This document shows, one piece after another, positions 19,128 through 27,086 of a DNA stretch of 64,000 nucleotides. The translations under genes were made by a program, and so were the position numbers. The DNA is from Planctomycetota bacterium (GTDB taxonomy: Bacteria; Planctomycetota; UBA1135; GCA-002686595), in contig JAJDEU010000013.1 in assembly GCA_029259635.1 (NCBI GenBank), positions 248,001 through 312,000 of the forward strand, given 5' to 3'. Numbering within the stretch: the stretch's first letter is position 1; every line of letters starts with the position of its first letter. The notes under the pieces are model-generated. The model did not search any database. It had not been told where the DNA came from and worked only from the letters and a program-made list of their open reading frames with translations.

Positions 19128-19383
19128 GAGTTCTCCGGTGGTGAGGATCCTAGCCTGAGAGTCGCGCGAGCTGGGAGAATAAAGAGCGCGAACCGCACGC
19201 CTCGTTGTCGGTCAAGCCAAGGACCTCGATTGCATGCGATCGATGTCTGGATTTTTCACGGTCGCGGAAGATCACTCGCCCTTGCTCGTCAGTGTTCGCC
19301 GATACGAATGGAAACAATCGCGGTTTGTCCGAGACCGCGAACGTCGACCGCGGTTGCATGTCCAACTGAGAGGATCGACGGAT

Positions 19384-20793
19384 ATGAACTACTTATTTCT
19401 ATGCGCAGCCGCATTGATTGGCTCCCCCCCCGCGAGTGGCGGATCACTCTTTCAGCCCGGAGGAGCATCGGATTTCTTCGGCGGTGCCGTCGTCGGAATG
19501 GGCGACATTGATAACGATGGAGTCGATGATCTCGCAGTATCTGACCCGTTACATAAACCCGGCGAGCTCGCAAAATCCTCTAGGAGGTTTGGAGGAGCCG
19601 GCAAAGTCTGGGTTGTTTCGGGTCGAGACAATTCGGTACTAGCTTCAGTCGAGGGTCTGGCAAGAGGCGACGTGTTTGGAGCCGAGTTACTAGCGCCGGG
19701 GGATCTCGATGGAGACGGCGTGCCCGACCTCATCATCAACGCTCCGCGCTTCGACCCGACTGATTGGAAAGGCTCGAACGAGAGGCCCTCAGGCGAAGCC
19801 GAACGGCCCGGGTATGTCCTCGCCTACTCGATCGGCAAGAACGAGACCATCTTCAAAATAGAGACGACGTATGGGTTCTATCACACGATGTGGCACGGCG
19901 CACATCCGGCGCCAAGCATCGCTCTTGTCGGTGATTTCAATGGTGATGAAATCCCGGAGCTTGCGATCGGGCTACCGCACGCAGACTCAGACAAGCTAGA
20001 ACACGCCGGAGCCGTTCGCTTGCACAATGGCAAGACCGGTCAGCTAATCGGCGCACTCTACGGGACTCAATCCCACGAACACTTAGGCGTCCGAGTTGCG
20101 CCGATCGACGACCTTGATGGCGATCATCTCGGAGAGATTCTGACCCTCGGTGGCAGATCGCGTTGCGACTCAGCAGTCGCCGAATTCGAAACGAGCAGCT
20201 ACGCCATGGCGATCTCTTCCAGGAGCATGAAGCCTGTTTTGACCATAGCCCAGGATCCCGAGGCTAGGTTTGGGCGCTCGATTTGCGGCATGGATGACAC
20301 GAATCGCGACGGTTACCCGGACATTGCGATTAGCACGTGGAACGATCAGGACTTTCCTGTTTCACGGTATTCAGGCTTCGACGGTTCACTGTTGGGCAAG
20401 TGGCCTCGTCGCACCGGCAATTATCCTATCGATATCTTCCCAGTTGGAGACCTCGACCAAGACGGCGTCTGCGACCTTGGCTTTAGCGCATTCGACCGAA
20501 TCATAACGCCCAAGCCCAGATTGGCCGTTGTGGCTTCGGGTCGAGGAGACTCAATCATCCGGGAGTTTTTGCACCCCGACGGCCCGCTGACAAATGCTTC
20601 AGATGAAACTTCGCCGCTGAACCCGAGTGTCTCGTACTCCGTCTCTAAATGGAACGCATCCCGAGTTGCGACTGAGCTTCTAATCGGGACGCCGACCTTT
20701 AGAGGCGACGAATCATGCAATGGAGTAGTCTTTCGCATAGACGTAGCCACATCGAAGGTTCTATCAACGTTGAGGAAATCCGACCTTGAGTAG
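19384..20793 (+). CDS. FG-GAP/integrin-alpha-like repeat secreted protein (paralogue 1)
   Basis: The 469-aa exported protein has a short signal peptide (MNYLFLCAAALIGSPPASG) followed by at least six FG-GAP repeats, each with a calcium-type acidic loop such as GDIDNDGVDDLAV, GDLDGDGVPDLII, GDFNGDEIPELAI and GDLDQDGVCDLGF. These build a seven-bladed beta-propeller. A distinctive block (YHTMWHGAHPAPSIAL) recurs almost unchanged in the paralogue at 57032. No catalytic residues are evident. Adhesion, surface display or calcium-dependent binding is likely. The ATG at 19384 is preferred to upstream in-frame starts because it begins the signal peptide. The gene looks less GC-biased than its neighbours. 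Confidence 0.85.
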   Translation: MNYLFLCAAALIGSPPASGGSLFQPGGASDFFGGAVVGMGDIDNDGVDDLAVSDPLHKPGELAKSSRRFGGAGKVWVVSGRDNSVLASVEGLARGDVFGAELLAPGDLDGDGVPDLIINAPRFDPTDWKGSNERPSGEAERPGYVLAYSIGKNETIFKIETTYGFYHTMWHGAHPAPSIALVGDFNGDEIPELAIGLPHADSDKLEHAGAVRLHNGKTGQLIGALYGTQSHEHLGVRVAPIDDLDGDHLGEILTLGGRSRCDSAVAEFETSSYAMAISSRSMKPVLTIAQDPEARFGRSICGMDDTNRDGYPDIAISTWNDQDFPVSRYSGFDGSLLGKWPRRTGNYPIDIFPVGDLDQDGVCDLGFSAFDRIITPKPRLAVVASGRGDSIIREFLHPDGPLTNASDETSPLNPSVSYSVSKWNASRVATELLIGTPTFRGDESCNGVVFRIDVATSKVLSTLRKSDLE

Positions 20794-20888
20794 AGCCGTA
20801 ACATTCATTCGGCAAGAGCCCGCATCGGTAGCACGGAACAACGTTCGTCTCACCCGATACGAATCCCCCACCCAAAGAAGCCCACAGC

Positions 20889-21590
20889 GTGACGAACGCC
20901 AAAAACAGCCTGCACCCTGCCGTCGTCGAGCTCCGCCAACTGTTTATCTCGCGCCTGGTCGCGCAGACTCCCGTCTCGGTCGTCGATGTGGCTTTCGGCG
21001 ACGCACACTTGCTCGCAGCACTTCGCGTGCACGAGATCCCCGCGGTTGGGCTTGAGGATTCGGAGACGCGCGTAGCCGAAGCGACCGAGCGCGACTTCGA
21101 CGTGCGGCTCGCCAGCGCCGAGCACTTGCCCTACGACGATCGCTCATTCGATTGGGGCGCTATGCGTCACGCTGCTCATCACTTGCCCGACCCCGTTCTC
21201 GGAATTCTCGAGCTCGCGCGCGTCGCGAAGACGGGCGTCATCATCGCGGAGCCCTGGCGCGAGACCGCGATCGCGAGTCAGCGCTTGGCCGCCGAGTGGG
21301 ACGCCTTCACGCGCGTGCTCGAGCGCCGACGCGGCGACATTCATCATGACAATATTGTCATCGCCTCGATGCTCGAGTGGATCGGGCAGCCGAACGAATG
21401 GGTCGCCGAGTTCAACTACTATCAGCCTGTGGGACTGCGGCCCCACGAAGATATCGAGCTGCAAGCCGAGGCGCTGACTCCCTTTGCAACCGCGGACGAG
21501 CTGCGTGAGCGCGATCGGCTGCTCGCGTCCGCCCGCAAAACCGGCATCGGAATCGCCGGGACCGCGATCCTCGTCGCGCGCCGGGCGTAA
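20889..21590 (+). CDS. Class I SAM-dependent methyltransferase
   Basis: The 233-aa protein has a SAM-binding motif I in VSVVDVAFGDAHLLAAL (about 29-45), an acidic residue in GLEDSETRVAEA and the methyltransferase-11 block LASAEHLPYDDRSFDWGAMR, followed by HAAHHLPDPVLGILELARV. Motif I is degenerate (VAFGDA instead of the usual GxGxG), so cofactor binding may be altered. It starts with GTG at 20889. A palindromic repeat begins 16 nt after its stop and a split transketolase follows. The target is unknown; sugar or small-molecule methylation fits the neighbourhood. Confidence 0.78.
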   Translation: MTNAKNSLHPAVVELRQLFISRLVAQTPVSVVDVAFGDAHLLAALRVHEIPAVGLEDSETRVAEATERDFDVRLASAEHLPYDDRSFDWGAMRHAAHHLPDPVLGILELARVAKTGVIIAEPWRETAIASQRLAAEWDAFTRVLERRRGDIHHDNIVIASMLEWIGQPNEWVAEFNYYQPVGLRPHEDIELQAEALTPFATADELRERDRLLASARKTGIGIAGTAILVARRA

Positions 21591-21606
21591 GCCTCTTGAG
21601 CGCGCG

Positions 21607-21773
21607 CTAGCTGTCCGTGGTGAAAGTGCTTTGCTTTATAAGCAGCAAATTTTTGGTCAGGTAGGTGCCCGGAAACGAAGCCGAATCCGTGGATTCGGTG
21701 AGGCTTTCGGGCGCCGACCTGGCCGAAAATCGGCCGCTTATAGAGTGAATGACTTTCACCACGGGCTGCTAGT
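21607..21773 (+). repeat. ~167-bp imperfect palindromic repeat, copy 1 (MITE/REP-like)
   Basis: The stretch starts CTAGCTGTCCGTGG and ends CCACGGGCTGCTAG, and its two halves are imperfect inverted repeats of each other (for example TGGTGAAAGTGCTTTGC against TGGTGAAAGTCATTCAC read from the other end). It could fold into one long hairpin. A highly similar copy lies in the opposite orientation at 35572-35737. The only open frames are short readings of the repeat itself. It is a dispersed non-autonomous element; no transposase is present in the window. Confidence 0.82.
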
Positions 21774-21803
21774 CCGCGCGCTCGTTCGCGCTACACTGCG
21801 CGG

Positions 21804-22673
21804 ATGAGCGCCACAACAACGGAAACGCACGAGCTCGCGACGCGCGCTCGGAGGCTGCAACTCGCTGCGATCTATCACGCGGGGTCCGGGCATCCGGGCG
21901 GATCGCTCTCGTGCACCGACCTCTTGGTTTGGTTGTGGCAAAACGCGTATCGCGAGGCGGTGCCGAACGACGCGGCGGGCGGCGAACAGTTCATTCTCTC
22001 GAAGGGACACGCGGCGCCAGCGCTCTACGCGGTCGGCGCGGAGTTCGGGTTGATGACGCGCGACGAGGCGCTGACTCTGCGCAAGCTCGGCAGCCCGTGT
22101 CAGGGACATCCGCACGTCGTCGACCTGCCGTGGACCGGCGCGAGCACCGGCTCACTCGGTCAGGGCTTTTCGGTTGGAGTCGGCAAAGCGCTGGCCATGA
22201 AGCACCGCAAGCTCGCCGGTTTCGTCACCGTCATCCTCGGCGACGGTGAACTGCAAGAGGGCGAATGCTGGGAAGCGGCAATGAGCGCAGCGCACCACAA
22301 GCTCGGCAATCTGATCGCGGTGGTCGACTACAACAAGCTGCAGAGCGATGACTGGAATAGTGCGATCTGCGGGCTCGAACCGCTGACCGACAAGTGGCGC
22401 TCTTTCGGTTGGCGCGTACTCGAGGTCGACGGCCACGACTATGACGAGCTCGATCGCGTGTTCGCCGAGGCTCGCGACGGTTGCTCGCCGGCACCGACCT
22501 GCATTATCGCGCACACGCACAAGGGACAAGGCGTGAGCTTCATGGAAGACTCGCCGCTGTGGCACGGGAGTGTCTGCTTGACGGAGGAACAACTGCGCGA
22601 CTCCTTGCGCGACCTCGGAACCCCAGACGACGAAATCAACAGCTGGCTCGAAGGGAGCGCCCCCCGTGGTTGA
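21804..22673 (+). CDS. Split transketolase, N-terminal (TPP-binding) subunit, copy 1
   Basis: The 289-aa subunit carries the pyrophosphate-binding half of transketolase: GSGHPGGSLSCTDLLVWLW near the N-terminus, ILSKGHAAPALYA, STGSLGQGFSVGVGKA and the thiamine-diphosphate motif GDGELQEG (about 146) with Asn/Lys in VVDYNKLQSDD. It pairs with the C-terminal subunit encoded next (8-nt overlap), together making a full enzyme that transfers two-carbon ketol units. Split transketolases occur in central metabolism of some bacteria and in biosynthesis of unusual sugars. A second pair at 38932-40820 sits in a glycan-like operon, so a specialised role for at least one pair is likely. Confidence 0.92.
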   Translation: MSATTTETHELATRARRLQLAAIYHAGSGHPGGSLSCTDLLVWLWQNAYREAVPNDAAGGEQFILSKGHAAPALYAVGAEFGLMTRDEALTLRKLGSPCQGHPHVVDLPWTGASTGSLGQGFSVGVGKALAMKHRKLAGFVTVILGDGELQEGECWEAAMSAAHHKLGNLIAVVDYNKLQSDDWNSAICGLEPLTDKWRSFGWRVLEVDGHDYDELDRVFAEARDGCSPAPTCIIAHTHKGQGVSFMEDSPLWHGSVCLTEEQLRDSLRDLGTPDDEINSWLEGSAPRG

Positions 22674-23637
22674 AGCGACACAGACCGAAGCTCCGACACT
22701 GATCGGAAAGAGCGGCGACTCGATGCGCGAGGCCTTCGGGCACGCGCTGGTCGAACTCGCGGGCGAGCGCGAGGACCTGGTCGTGCTCGACGCCGACATC
22801 GCAGGCGGAACCGGCGTTCACAACTTTCGCGACGCGTGCCCCGAGCGCTTCTTCCAGTTCGGAATCGCCGAACAGAACATGATGGCGGTCGCCGGCGGAA
22901 TGGCGAGCATGGGACTCCGGCCCGTCGTCACCACCTTCGCGGTGTTCTGCTTGCGCGCCGTCGAACAGGCGCGACTCTCGATCGCCTACTCGAAGCGCAA
23001 GGTTCTGATTGCCGCCAGCCATCCCGGCCTCGACGTCGGACCGGACGGCGGCTCGGCGCAGTGTTTTGAAGACATGGCGGCCTACCGCGCGATTCCCGGC
23101 ATGACGGTGCTCTCCCCCGCCGACCCGGTCGAGATGCGACTCGCAACGCGCGCGGCGATCGCACACGACGGTCCGGTCTACATGCGCACCGGTCGCAGCC
23201 CGGTACGGCGGCTGTTCGACGAGACTCACCAATTCGCGATCGGTCGCGGAACGCAGCTCCGCGACGGGACCGACGTCACGCTGGTAGCCTGCGGCGTCGA
23301 GGTGGCGCGCGCGCTCGACGCTGCGGAACTCTTGGCGGCGGACGGAGTCTCCGCGCGCGTCGTCAATATGCCGAGCATCGAGCCCGTCGATCACGAGCTG
23401 CTCGCCGCTTGTGCCCGCGAGACCCGCGCCTTTGTCACCGCCGAAGATCACAGCGTTCGCGGCGGCCTCGGCAGCGCCGTGGCCGAGTCTCTCGCGACAC
23501 ACCTTCCACGTCCGATCCAGTTCGTGGGAATGCGCGATGAGTTCGGAACATCGGCCGAGCCGGACGAGCTCGCCGCGCACTACGGAATTGACGCACACGG
23601 AATCGCAGCCGCAGCGCGGCTCGCGCTCACTCGCTAA
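22666..23637 (+). CDS. Split transketolase, C-terminal subunit, copy 1
   Basis: The 323-aa subunit holds the pyrimidine-binding and C-terminal transketolase domains. It has the catalytic Glu in FQFGIAEQNMMAVAGGMAS, followed by RPVVTTFAVFCLRAVEQ, the SHPGLDVGPDGGSAQ loop, MTVLSPADPVEMRLATR and VYMRTGRSPVRRL. The C-terminal domain has the conserved block TAEDHSVRGGLGSAVAE. It overlaps the N-terminal subunit gene by 8 nt, ensuring equal synthesis. It is clearly paralogous to the gene at 39837. Substrate specificity cannot be read from the sequence. Confidence 0.92.
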   Translation: MVEATQTEAPTLIGKSGDSMREAFGHALVELAGEREDLVVLDADIAGGTGVHNFRDACPERFFQFGIAEQNMMAVAGGMASMGLRPVVTTFAVFCLRAVEQARLSIAYSKRKVLIAASHPGLDVGPDGGSAQCFEDMAAYRAIPGMTVLSPADPVEMRLATRAAIAHDGPVYMRTGRSPVRRLFDETHQFAIGRGTQLRDGTDVTLVACGVEVARALDAAELLAADGVSARVVNMPSIEPVDHELLAACARETRAFVTAEDHSVRGGLGSAVAESLATHLPRPIQFVGMRDEFGTSAEPDELAAHYGIDAHGIAAAARLALTR

Positions 23638-23693
23638 GGCACCAAGTCCGCTCCCCGAAACACGAGACCACCAGCCCGCCCTCACCGTTCGAC

Positions 23694-24110
23694 ATGTCGC
23701 TCAAGAAAAAAATCCTCCTCTCCCTGCTCGCGCTCTTCGTCCTGATTCAGCTCAAGACGATCGACCGCAGCAATCCGCCGGTAACCGCAGAACTCAATGC
23801 AAGTCCCGAAGTGATGGAGGTCCTACGGCGCTCTTGTTACGACTGCCACTCGAACGAGAGTGTGTGGCCGTGGTACTCCTACGTGGCGCCGGTCTCCTGG
23901 CTGGTCGAGCACGATGTCGAGGAGGCGCGCGAGCACATGAATTTTTCCGAATGGGAGAGCTGGGACAAAGAGAAGCAAGACCACAAGCGCGAGGAGTGCT
24001 GGGAAGAAGTCGAGGAGGGCGAGATGCCGCTGTGGTTCTACGTCCCGCTTCACTCCGAGGCGGAGCTCTCGGACGACGACCTCAAGGTCTTGAAGAACTG
24101 GGCGCTCTAG
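23694..24110 (+). CDS. Haem-binding domain protein (Haem_bd), membrane-anchored cytochrome-like
   Basis: The 138-aa protein has one N-terminal hydrophobic segment (ILLSLLALFVLIQL) that can serve as an anchor or signal. A single c-type haem motif CYDCH follows at about residue 48 (VLRRSCYDCHSNES), then the family block WPWYSYVAPVSWLVEHDVEE, NFSEW and MPLWFYVPLHSEAELSDDDL. This is the pattern of the small haem-binding domain family found in Bacteroidetes and Planctomycetota. It is probably an exported electron carrier. It stands alone between the transketolase genes and the AAA_14 gene. Confidence 0.88.
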   Translation: MSLKKKILLSLLALFVLIQLKTIDRSNPPVTAELNASPEVMEVLRRSCYDCHSNESVWPWYSYVAPVSWLVEHDVEEAREHMNFSEWESWDKEKQDHKREECWEEVEEGEMPLWFYVPLHSEAELSDDDLKVLKNWAL

Positions 24111-24130
24111 CCTCCCCTGCTCAGACTCCA

Positions 24131-24210
24131 AGCCGCGAGAGGTCGAGGCGACGACCAGTGACCGGCGGGCACCAGATGTAGCTCTTCGCGGATGCCATCG
24201 TCGAGTCCGG
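24131..24210 (-). pseudogene. Fragment of a DyP-type peroxidase gene 3' end (duplicated, decayed)
   Basis: On the minus strand this stretch matches the last part of the intact DyP gene at 25890-26771. The 22 bases AGCCGCGAGAGGTCGAGGCGAC have an identical core at 25904-25925, and the downstream block CGCGGATGCCATCGTCGAG is also shared, but ~30 bp between them are missing. The readable peptide FAGLDDGIREELH resembles VGLDDGIRDELF of the intact protein. It is a partial duplication left on the other side of the AAA_14 gene, which may mark the boundary of an insertion. Confidence 0.6.
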
Positions 24211-24383
24211 CAAACTCACGGGTAGCATCGGCATCGACAAGCGCGGTATCGACAAGCGCGGTATCGCGATCGCGGCGCGACGGACGCTCGGCCAGCTCGC
24301 GGAGTGGAGCGCTAATTCGGCCCCTACAGGCCGAGGACACGGCAGCGGCTCGTGTTTCTTCCACCCCCTCTAATGGCCTCTCT

Positions 24384-24417
24384 GAGGGGGATCGAGAGTA
24401 AAGACCCTCTTTTTTTT
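24384..24417 (+). terminator. Possible rho-independent terminator
   Basis: A weak stem (GAGGG paired with CCCTC, 16-nt loop) is followed directly by eight T residues. It lies ~275 nt downstream of the haem-binding gene and just upstream of the AAA_14 gene. The poly-T run is clear; the stem is short, so the call is tentative. Confidence 0.35.
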
Positions 24418-24503
24418 GTACATTAAGCGATAAAAGATGATCATGTTCTCTTCATTTTAAGCCGATTCCAGCTGGTAGGAAGACCTAACTCGAGGAGCCC
24501 ATT

Positions 24504-25865
24504 TTGACATTCACCCGAACCTGTGACGGCCTGCTGGCCACTTGGATGAGAAGCGGGCGACGAAAGCCGTTGATCATTCGGGGGGCTCGGCAAACCGGGA
24601 AGACGACCGCGGTTCGAAGCCTGGGAGAGGGAACGCCGCTGTACCTGGAGCTGAACCTGGAGCGGCATGACGATCTCGCGGTGATCCGTACGTGCCGGTC
24701 GGCGAATGAACTCTTGGAGAGATTGAAGCAACGGAACAACTTGAGCGATCTTCCAGAGGGCACGCTTTTGTTCCTGGATGAAATTCAGGAACACCCCGAC
24801 GCGATTGAATGGCTGCGATTCTTATACGAGGACTCCCCCGAACTAGCGGTGGTCGCCGCGGGCTCGCTACTTGAGGTGCGATTGCGCGAGGAGGCTCTTT
24901 CGTTTCCTGTCGGGCGCGTCGAATTTTTGCGCTTGGAGCCGCTGAGCTTTATCGAGTTTCTTCGGGCGACGAATGACTCGCGAATCGCGGATGATTTAAC
25001 GAGCCAGTTAGAGAGAGCTGGAGAAATCGACGAGGGCTTGCACGAGCTGGCTATGGAAAGGTTTCGGCAGTTCTTGCTCGTCGGAGGTCTGCCCGAAGCC
25101 GTCGACGTATGGCGAGAGACAAGAGACCTCGTCGCCGTAGGGGCTGTGCACAGCGCGTTGCGGCAAGCCTACTCCGAGGATCTTCTAAAGTACCGGACGC
25201 GCGGTACTCGGCATCTCGAAGCCGTTCTCGCTGGTGCCCCGCCATTCTTTGGAACTCGTTTCAAACGGAGAAATCTGGCTCCTGGTGAGAAAGATAAGCC
25301 TGTTGCAGAGGCACTCAAACTGCTCGAGCAAGCCATGGTGATCTACTGCGTGACACCGACGACCTCGGTGTCACTTCCGCTCGTTCCACGTCCAAGGGCC
25401 GCACGAAAGCTACTCCCGCTCGATATCGGCCTCGCCTTATCGGAGCTCGGCGTGCGCCCCGAACACCTCGCCGCTCAAGCGGTCGAATCCTTACTTGGCG
25501 GTCGGCTCGCAGAGGCTTTCGTCGGAATTCAGTTGTTAGCGCGAAATCCGCGGGACTCCCGCGCACTCTCCTTTTGGACACGCGAAGGCAGTGCGAAGTC
25601 CAATGCCGAAGTCGACTATCTGGTTCCTTCGGATGGAGGAGTTCTTCCGGTCGAAGTGAAATCCGGATCCGCCGGCTCCCTCAAATCTCTGCACCGGTTC
25701 CTCGACGCCTCGGGCAACGGACTAGGTGTTCGCCTCGCGTCCATGCGAGGAGGATCAGAGCAGCTACAAGTCAATCTCGGCGAAGGCCGAGTGTTGTCCT
25801 ATACGCTTCGAACGGTCCCCATCTACCTCGCTGAGCTCGTGGGTACCGTGACGATGCGAGCCTAA
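24504..25865 (+). CDS. AAA_14/DUF4143 family ATPase
   Basis: The 453-aa protein has a Walker A motif in IIRGARQTGKTTAV (about 24-37), a Walker B-like motif TLLFLDEIQEHPDAIEWLRF (about 89-108) and sensor-type AVVAAGSLLEV. The C-terminal half is a DUF4143 domain (restriction-endonuclease-like fold) containing EVDYLVP and LPVEVKSGSAGSLKSL, with the E and K typical of this fold. It starts at TTG 24504 with a strong Shine-Dalgarno GAGGAG 6 nt upstream. Such ATPases are widespread, patchily distributed and often transferred horizontally; their role is poorly known. Flanking DyP fragments suggest it was inserted here. Confidence 0.9.
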   Translation: MTFTRTCDGLLATWMRSGRRKPLIIRGARQTGKTTAVRSLGEGTPLYLELNLERHDDLAVIRTCRSANELLERLKQRNNLSDLPEGTLLFLDEIQEHPDAIEWLRFLYEDSPELAVVAAGSLLEVRLREEALSFPVGRVEFLRLEPLSFIEFLRATNDSRIADDLTSQLERAGEIDEGLHELAMERFRQFLLVGGLPEAVDVWRETRDLVAVGAVHSALRQAYSEDLLKYRTRGTRHLEAVLAGAPPFFGTRFKRRNLAPGEKDKPVAEALKLLEQAMVIYCVTPTTSVSLPLVPRPRAARKLLPLDIGLALSELGVRPEHLAAQAVESLLGGRLAEAFVGIQLLARNPRDSRALSFWTREGSAKSNAEVDYLVPSDGGVLPVEVKSGSAGSLKSLHRFLDASGNGLGVRLASMRGGSEQLQVNLGEGRVLSYTLRTVPIYLAELVGTVTMRA

Positions 25866-25889
25866 GCGAGTCCGGCTCACCCCTCCGCT

Positions 25890-26771
25890 CTAGCCTTTCA
25901 GCCGCGAGAGGTCGAGGCGACCGCCCTCTACCGGAGGGCACCAGAAGTAGCTCCCGGTTAAAGGCCGAGTAAAACAGAACAGCTCGTCGCGGATGCCATC
26001 GTCGAGCCCGACCATTCGGTTGAGCAGAGCCTCGAACGCGTCGAAGCTCTTCCCGAAGGCGACGAAGACCAGTCCTTCTCGCGCGGCATCCGCCCAGGGC
26101 ATCGAGCGTCGCAGAACAAAGGCCTCCGGCTCGAAGTCCTCCTGTGCCGTGCGCTTGACGTGCGCGGAAGCCGGCGCGGACTCCAGCTCTTCGTTGTCCG
26201 AGATGCGCCGCCCGATCACGTGGTCGCGCTGGTCATTATCGAGCGCCGAAAAAGTATCGAGGTCGTGCACCCACTGCTGGACGGCGACAAAACTGCCGCC
26301 GTCGAGCCCCGCACCCGCGCCGTGAACGTAAGCCGCCGCGTTCGCCGCATCGCCCTCGGGGTTCTCCGTTCCATCTTCATAGCCCGAGAGATCGAGGCCC
26401 GATCCGTATCGGAACGCGTCGATGACTTCGTCCAAGAGGAAGGCCTCTTCCACGGCGGCACAGACGGCACGAGTCGTGTGCACGAGCTCCCCGCGATCAT
26501 CGCCGCGCAACCAACACCACAGCGCGACCGGCGTCGAGGGGATGTCGATCCCGGCGCCGACCAGCGCGGGAAAGTTCCGCATGCCCTCGATGTCCACGTC
26601 GAGCTGGGCGAGTAGAGAGGGCCCCAATCCGATCACGATGGAGTCATCGACCGCTAGGTCCGCGAGTGCTTCCAGTGCCTCGAGCGGCGCGCTCTCGGGA
26701 AGCAGACTGAAGGAGAGATAGCGCGCGTCCTCGGGGACCGGCGCGGAGATTCCAGGTTGAGAGTGAGTCAT
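25890..26771 (-). CDS. DyP-type haem peroxidase
   Basis: The 293-aa protein has the DyP signature G-x2-DG in SGYEDGTENPEG (Asp/Arg distal chemistry), the proximal haem-ligand His in SAHVKRTAQ and the conserved Arg in FVLRRSMPW. The C-terminal FVAFGKSFDAFEALLNRMVG and SYFWCPP blocks are typical. It oxidises substrates with H2O2. No signal peptide or Tat motif is seen, so it is cytoplasmic or encapsulin-borne, but no encapsulin gene or obvious C-terminal targeting tail was found. The ATG at 26771 is chosen because the upstream in-frame extension (to 26927) lacks family similarity. It converges with the AAA_14 gene. Confidence 0.92.
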   Translation of the reverse strand: MTHSQPGISAPVPEDARYLSFSLLPESAPLEALEALADLAVDDSIVIGLGPSLLAQLDVDIEGMRNFPALVGAGIDIPSTPVALWCWLRGDDRGELVHTTRAVCAAVEEAFLLDEVIDAFRYGSGLDLSGYEDGTENPEGDAANAAAYVHGAGAGLDGGSFVAVQQWVHDLDTFSALDNDQRDHVIGRRISDNEELESAPASAHVKRTAQEDFEPEAFVLRRSMPWADAAREGLVFVAFGKSFDAFEALLNRMVGLDDGIRDELFCFTRPLTGSYFWCPPVEGGRLDLSRLKG

Positions 26772-27086
26772 CACAGGCACATTTTTCGAAGGGAGTCGGG
26801 CTCTGGTTCTTGGGCTCGCCCAGCATAGAAAAAGCGTGGTATTATTCCGCGGCTCAGTTCCGGCCACCCGGCGGAACCGATCGAGCCGCGCGCTCTCGCC
26901 CCGCCTCACCGCTATGTTCAACCTCACTGTCTACTGCCGCCGCACGCTGAACACGATTCCCCCGGAATCGCGAGCCACCGATCGGATTTCGAAAAGTAAA
27001 CCCGCCGCTGCAGACCCGAATGGACTCGACGCGCGGGTTTTCTCGTGCACCGACGCTCGCGCGAACTCGGACCAGGGAGCGTCGAG
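26772..27086. other. Intergenic region between DyP and the Sec ABC-transporter operon
   Basis: This 315-bp gap separates divergent genes and must hold both promoters. No coding signal is seen. A weak dyad AACCCGC (26999-27005) / GCGGGTT (27033-27039) followed by TTTC lies ~47 nt before the transporter start and could be an attenuator or leader structure; it does not match a riboswitch class I can recognise by eye. Confidence 0.4.

Larger units (their letters stand above)
24111..24503. other. Intergenic region with DyP gene fragment, tandem repeat and possible terminator
   Basis: This 393-bp gap holds no convincing gene. It contains a fragment like the 3' end of the DyP peroxidase gene (24131-24210), a 15-bp tandem repeat (ATCGACAAGCGCGGT twice, 24233-24262), a hairpin followed by eight T (24384-24417) and an AT-richer stretch before the AAA_14 gene that may hold its promoter. 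The strong ribosome site GAGGAG (24492-24497) belongs to the AAA_14 gene. Confidence 0.6.

Noticed and set aside
21484-21807. Open frame of 107 codons across copy 1 of the palindromic repeat, similar to a frame in copy 2
   Set aside because: The protein-level similarity merely reflects repeat similarity; there is no start signal or domain, and the frame extends out of the methyltransferase gene.
26999-27039. Possible riboswitch or attenuator before the Sec ABC operon
   Set aside because: Only a weak dyad with a short T run is visible and no known riboswitch consensus could be matched by eye; kept only as a note in the intergenic entry.
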